Below are positions 4,764 through 5,190 of a stretch of DNA of 5,190 nucleotides, piece after piece. The position numbers were made by a program, and so were the translations under genes. Below the pieces are notes generated by a model. The model had not been told where the DNA came from and ran no database searches. It saw nothing but the letters and a program-made list of their open reading frames with translations. The stretch is from Candidatus Atribacteria bacterium 1244-E10-H5-B2 (GTDB lineage Bacteria > Atribacterota > JS1 > SB-45 > 34-128), in the NCBI GenBank assembly GCA_003575245.1, contig NMQN01000379.1:1-5190 (forward strand), read 5' to 3'. Position 1 is the stretch's first letter, and each line of letters starts with the position of its first letter.

Positions 4764-5190
4764 CTATTCCATCCACACAGGGTAGAAGAACATTCTCGAT
4801 GTAGGGTAGAGAACAAAATCATGTACAGTTTTACTAAAGACTAAATTTTGATTTGAATGGGCTAGGTAAACCCAAGGGGCATCTTCATGTATCATCTCCT
4901 GCACCTTCTTATAGTATCCTGCCCTCTCGGCCTTATCGTAAGTTTCCAATGCCTTAGAAATTAAATTTTGAGCTTCTTCATCACTATAGAAAGCGTGGTT
5001 TGAAGCTATCCCTATCGAAGCAGAGTTCGGCGCATAACAATAACTCATAAAATCATCTGTATCCCCGGTATCACCGGTGATCCCTAAAAGGCACATCTGG
5101 GGTTTTCCAGCTTCAGCCTCCTGGAGGTAAGTCCCCCAATCAACTTGGTAGAATTCCACTTTTATCCCTACAGCAGCTAAATAACTCTGG
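4764..5190 (-). CDS. Peptide/nickel-type ABC transporter substrate-binding protein (SBP_bac_5), C-terminal part
   Basis: The open frame runs off the right edge of the window; the visible 141 residues are the C-terminal end. The segments GIKVEFYQVDWGTYLQEAEAG, LLGITGDTGDTDDFM, YSDEEAQNLISKALETYD, YYKKVQEMIHEDAPWVYLAH and FVLYPTSRMFFYPVWME follow the usual order at the end of dipeptide-binding (DppA/NikA-like) family 5 proteins. These bind peptides outside the membrane and deliver them to an ABC permease. The GTG at 5157-5159 is internal, not the start. The C-terminal sequence differs clearly from that of the OppA-type protein at 2570-4164, so the two are not recent duplicates. Ligand and lipoprotein status cannot be judged without the N terminus. 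Confidence 0.9.
   Translation of the reverse strand, partial: QSYLAAVGIKVEFYQVDWGTYLQEAEAGKPQMCLLGITGDTGDTDDFMSYCYAPNSASIGIASNHAFYSDEEAQNLISKALETYDKAERAGYYKKVQEMIHEDAPWVYLAHSNQNLVFSKTVHDFVLYPTSRMFFYPVWME

Overview
The window is AT-rich bacterial DNA. All convincing genes lie on the minus strand, so transcription runs from the right end to the left. Strong GGAGG-type ribosome binding sites, peptide-uptake genes and amino-acid catabolic genes suggest an anaerobic, peptide- or amino-acid-fermenting bacterium (Firmicutes, Atribacterota and Synergistota are possible). Nothing in the sequence fixes the phylum.

Layout in transcription order: (1) 5190-4764, the C-terminal 141 residues of a peptide/nickel-type ABC substrate-binding protein whose start lies beyond the window, followed by a strong stem-loop terminator. 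(2) 4763-4165, a 599-base gap with no convincing gene but much structure: a candidate promoter, a GC-rich tRNA-like fold closed by a 9-bp inverted repeat, one copy of a repeat also found near the left end, a 10-bp hairpin whose arm has a second possible partner, a 12-bp palindrome, and two Shine-Dalgarno sequences with no start codon. (3) 4164-2570, a second and different oligopeptide-binding protein, complete except for a one-base deletion in a C run that breaks the frame at codon 38-40. (4) 2569-2422, a long stem-loop and a 16-codon fragment that looks like the start of an OppF/DppF-type ATPase. (5) 2421-1603, a DppA-family (M55) zinc D-aminopeptidase. (6) 1568-216, a PLP enzyme of aminotransferase class III fold that resembles isoleucine 2-epimerase and related amino-acid racemases more than a true transaminase. 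(7) 215-1, a non-coding tail with a hairpin and the second copy of the repeat.

The genes suggest a scavenging module: binding proteins capture peptides outside the cell, DppA removes N-terminal D-residues, and the racemase-like enzyme interconverts the released D-amino acids with L-forms for catabolism. The permeases and ATPases that the binding proteins need are absent here; only an ATPase start remnant survives. With the frameshift, the orphan ribosome binding sites and a second SBP-like start, the locus looks like a peptide-transport operon that has lost genes. The most unusual items are the structured RNA-like elements in the 4.2-4.6 kb gap and the repeat pair that brackets the module.
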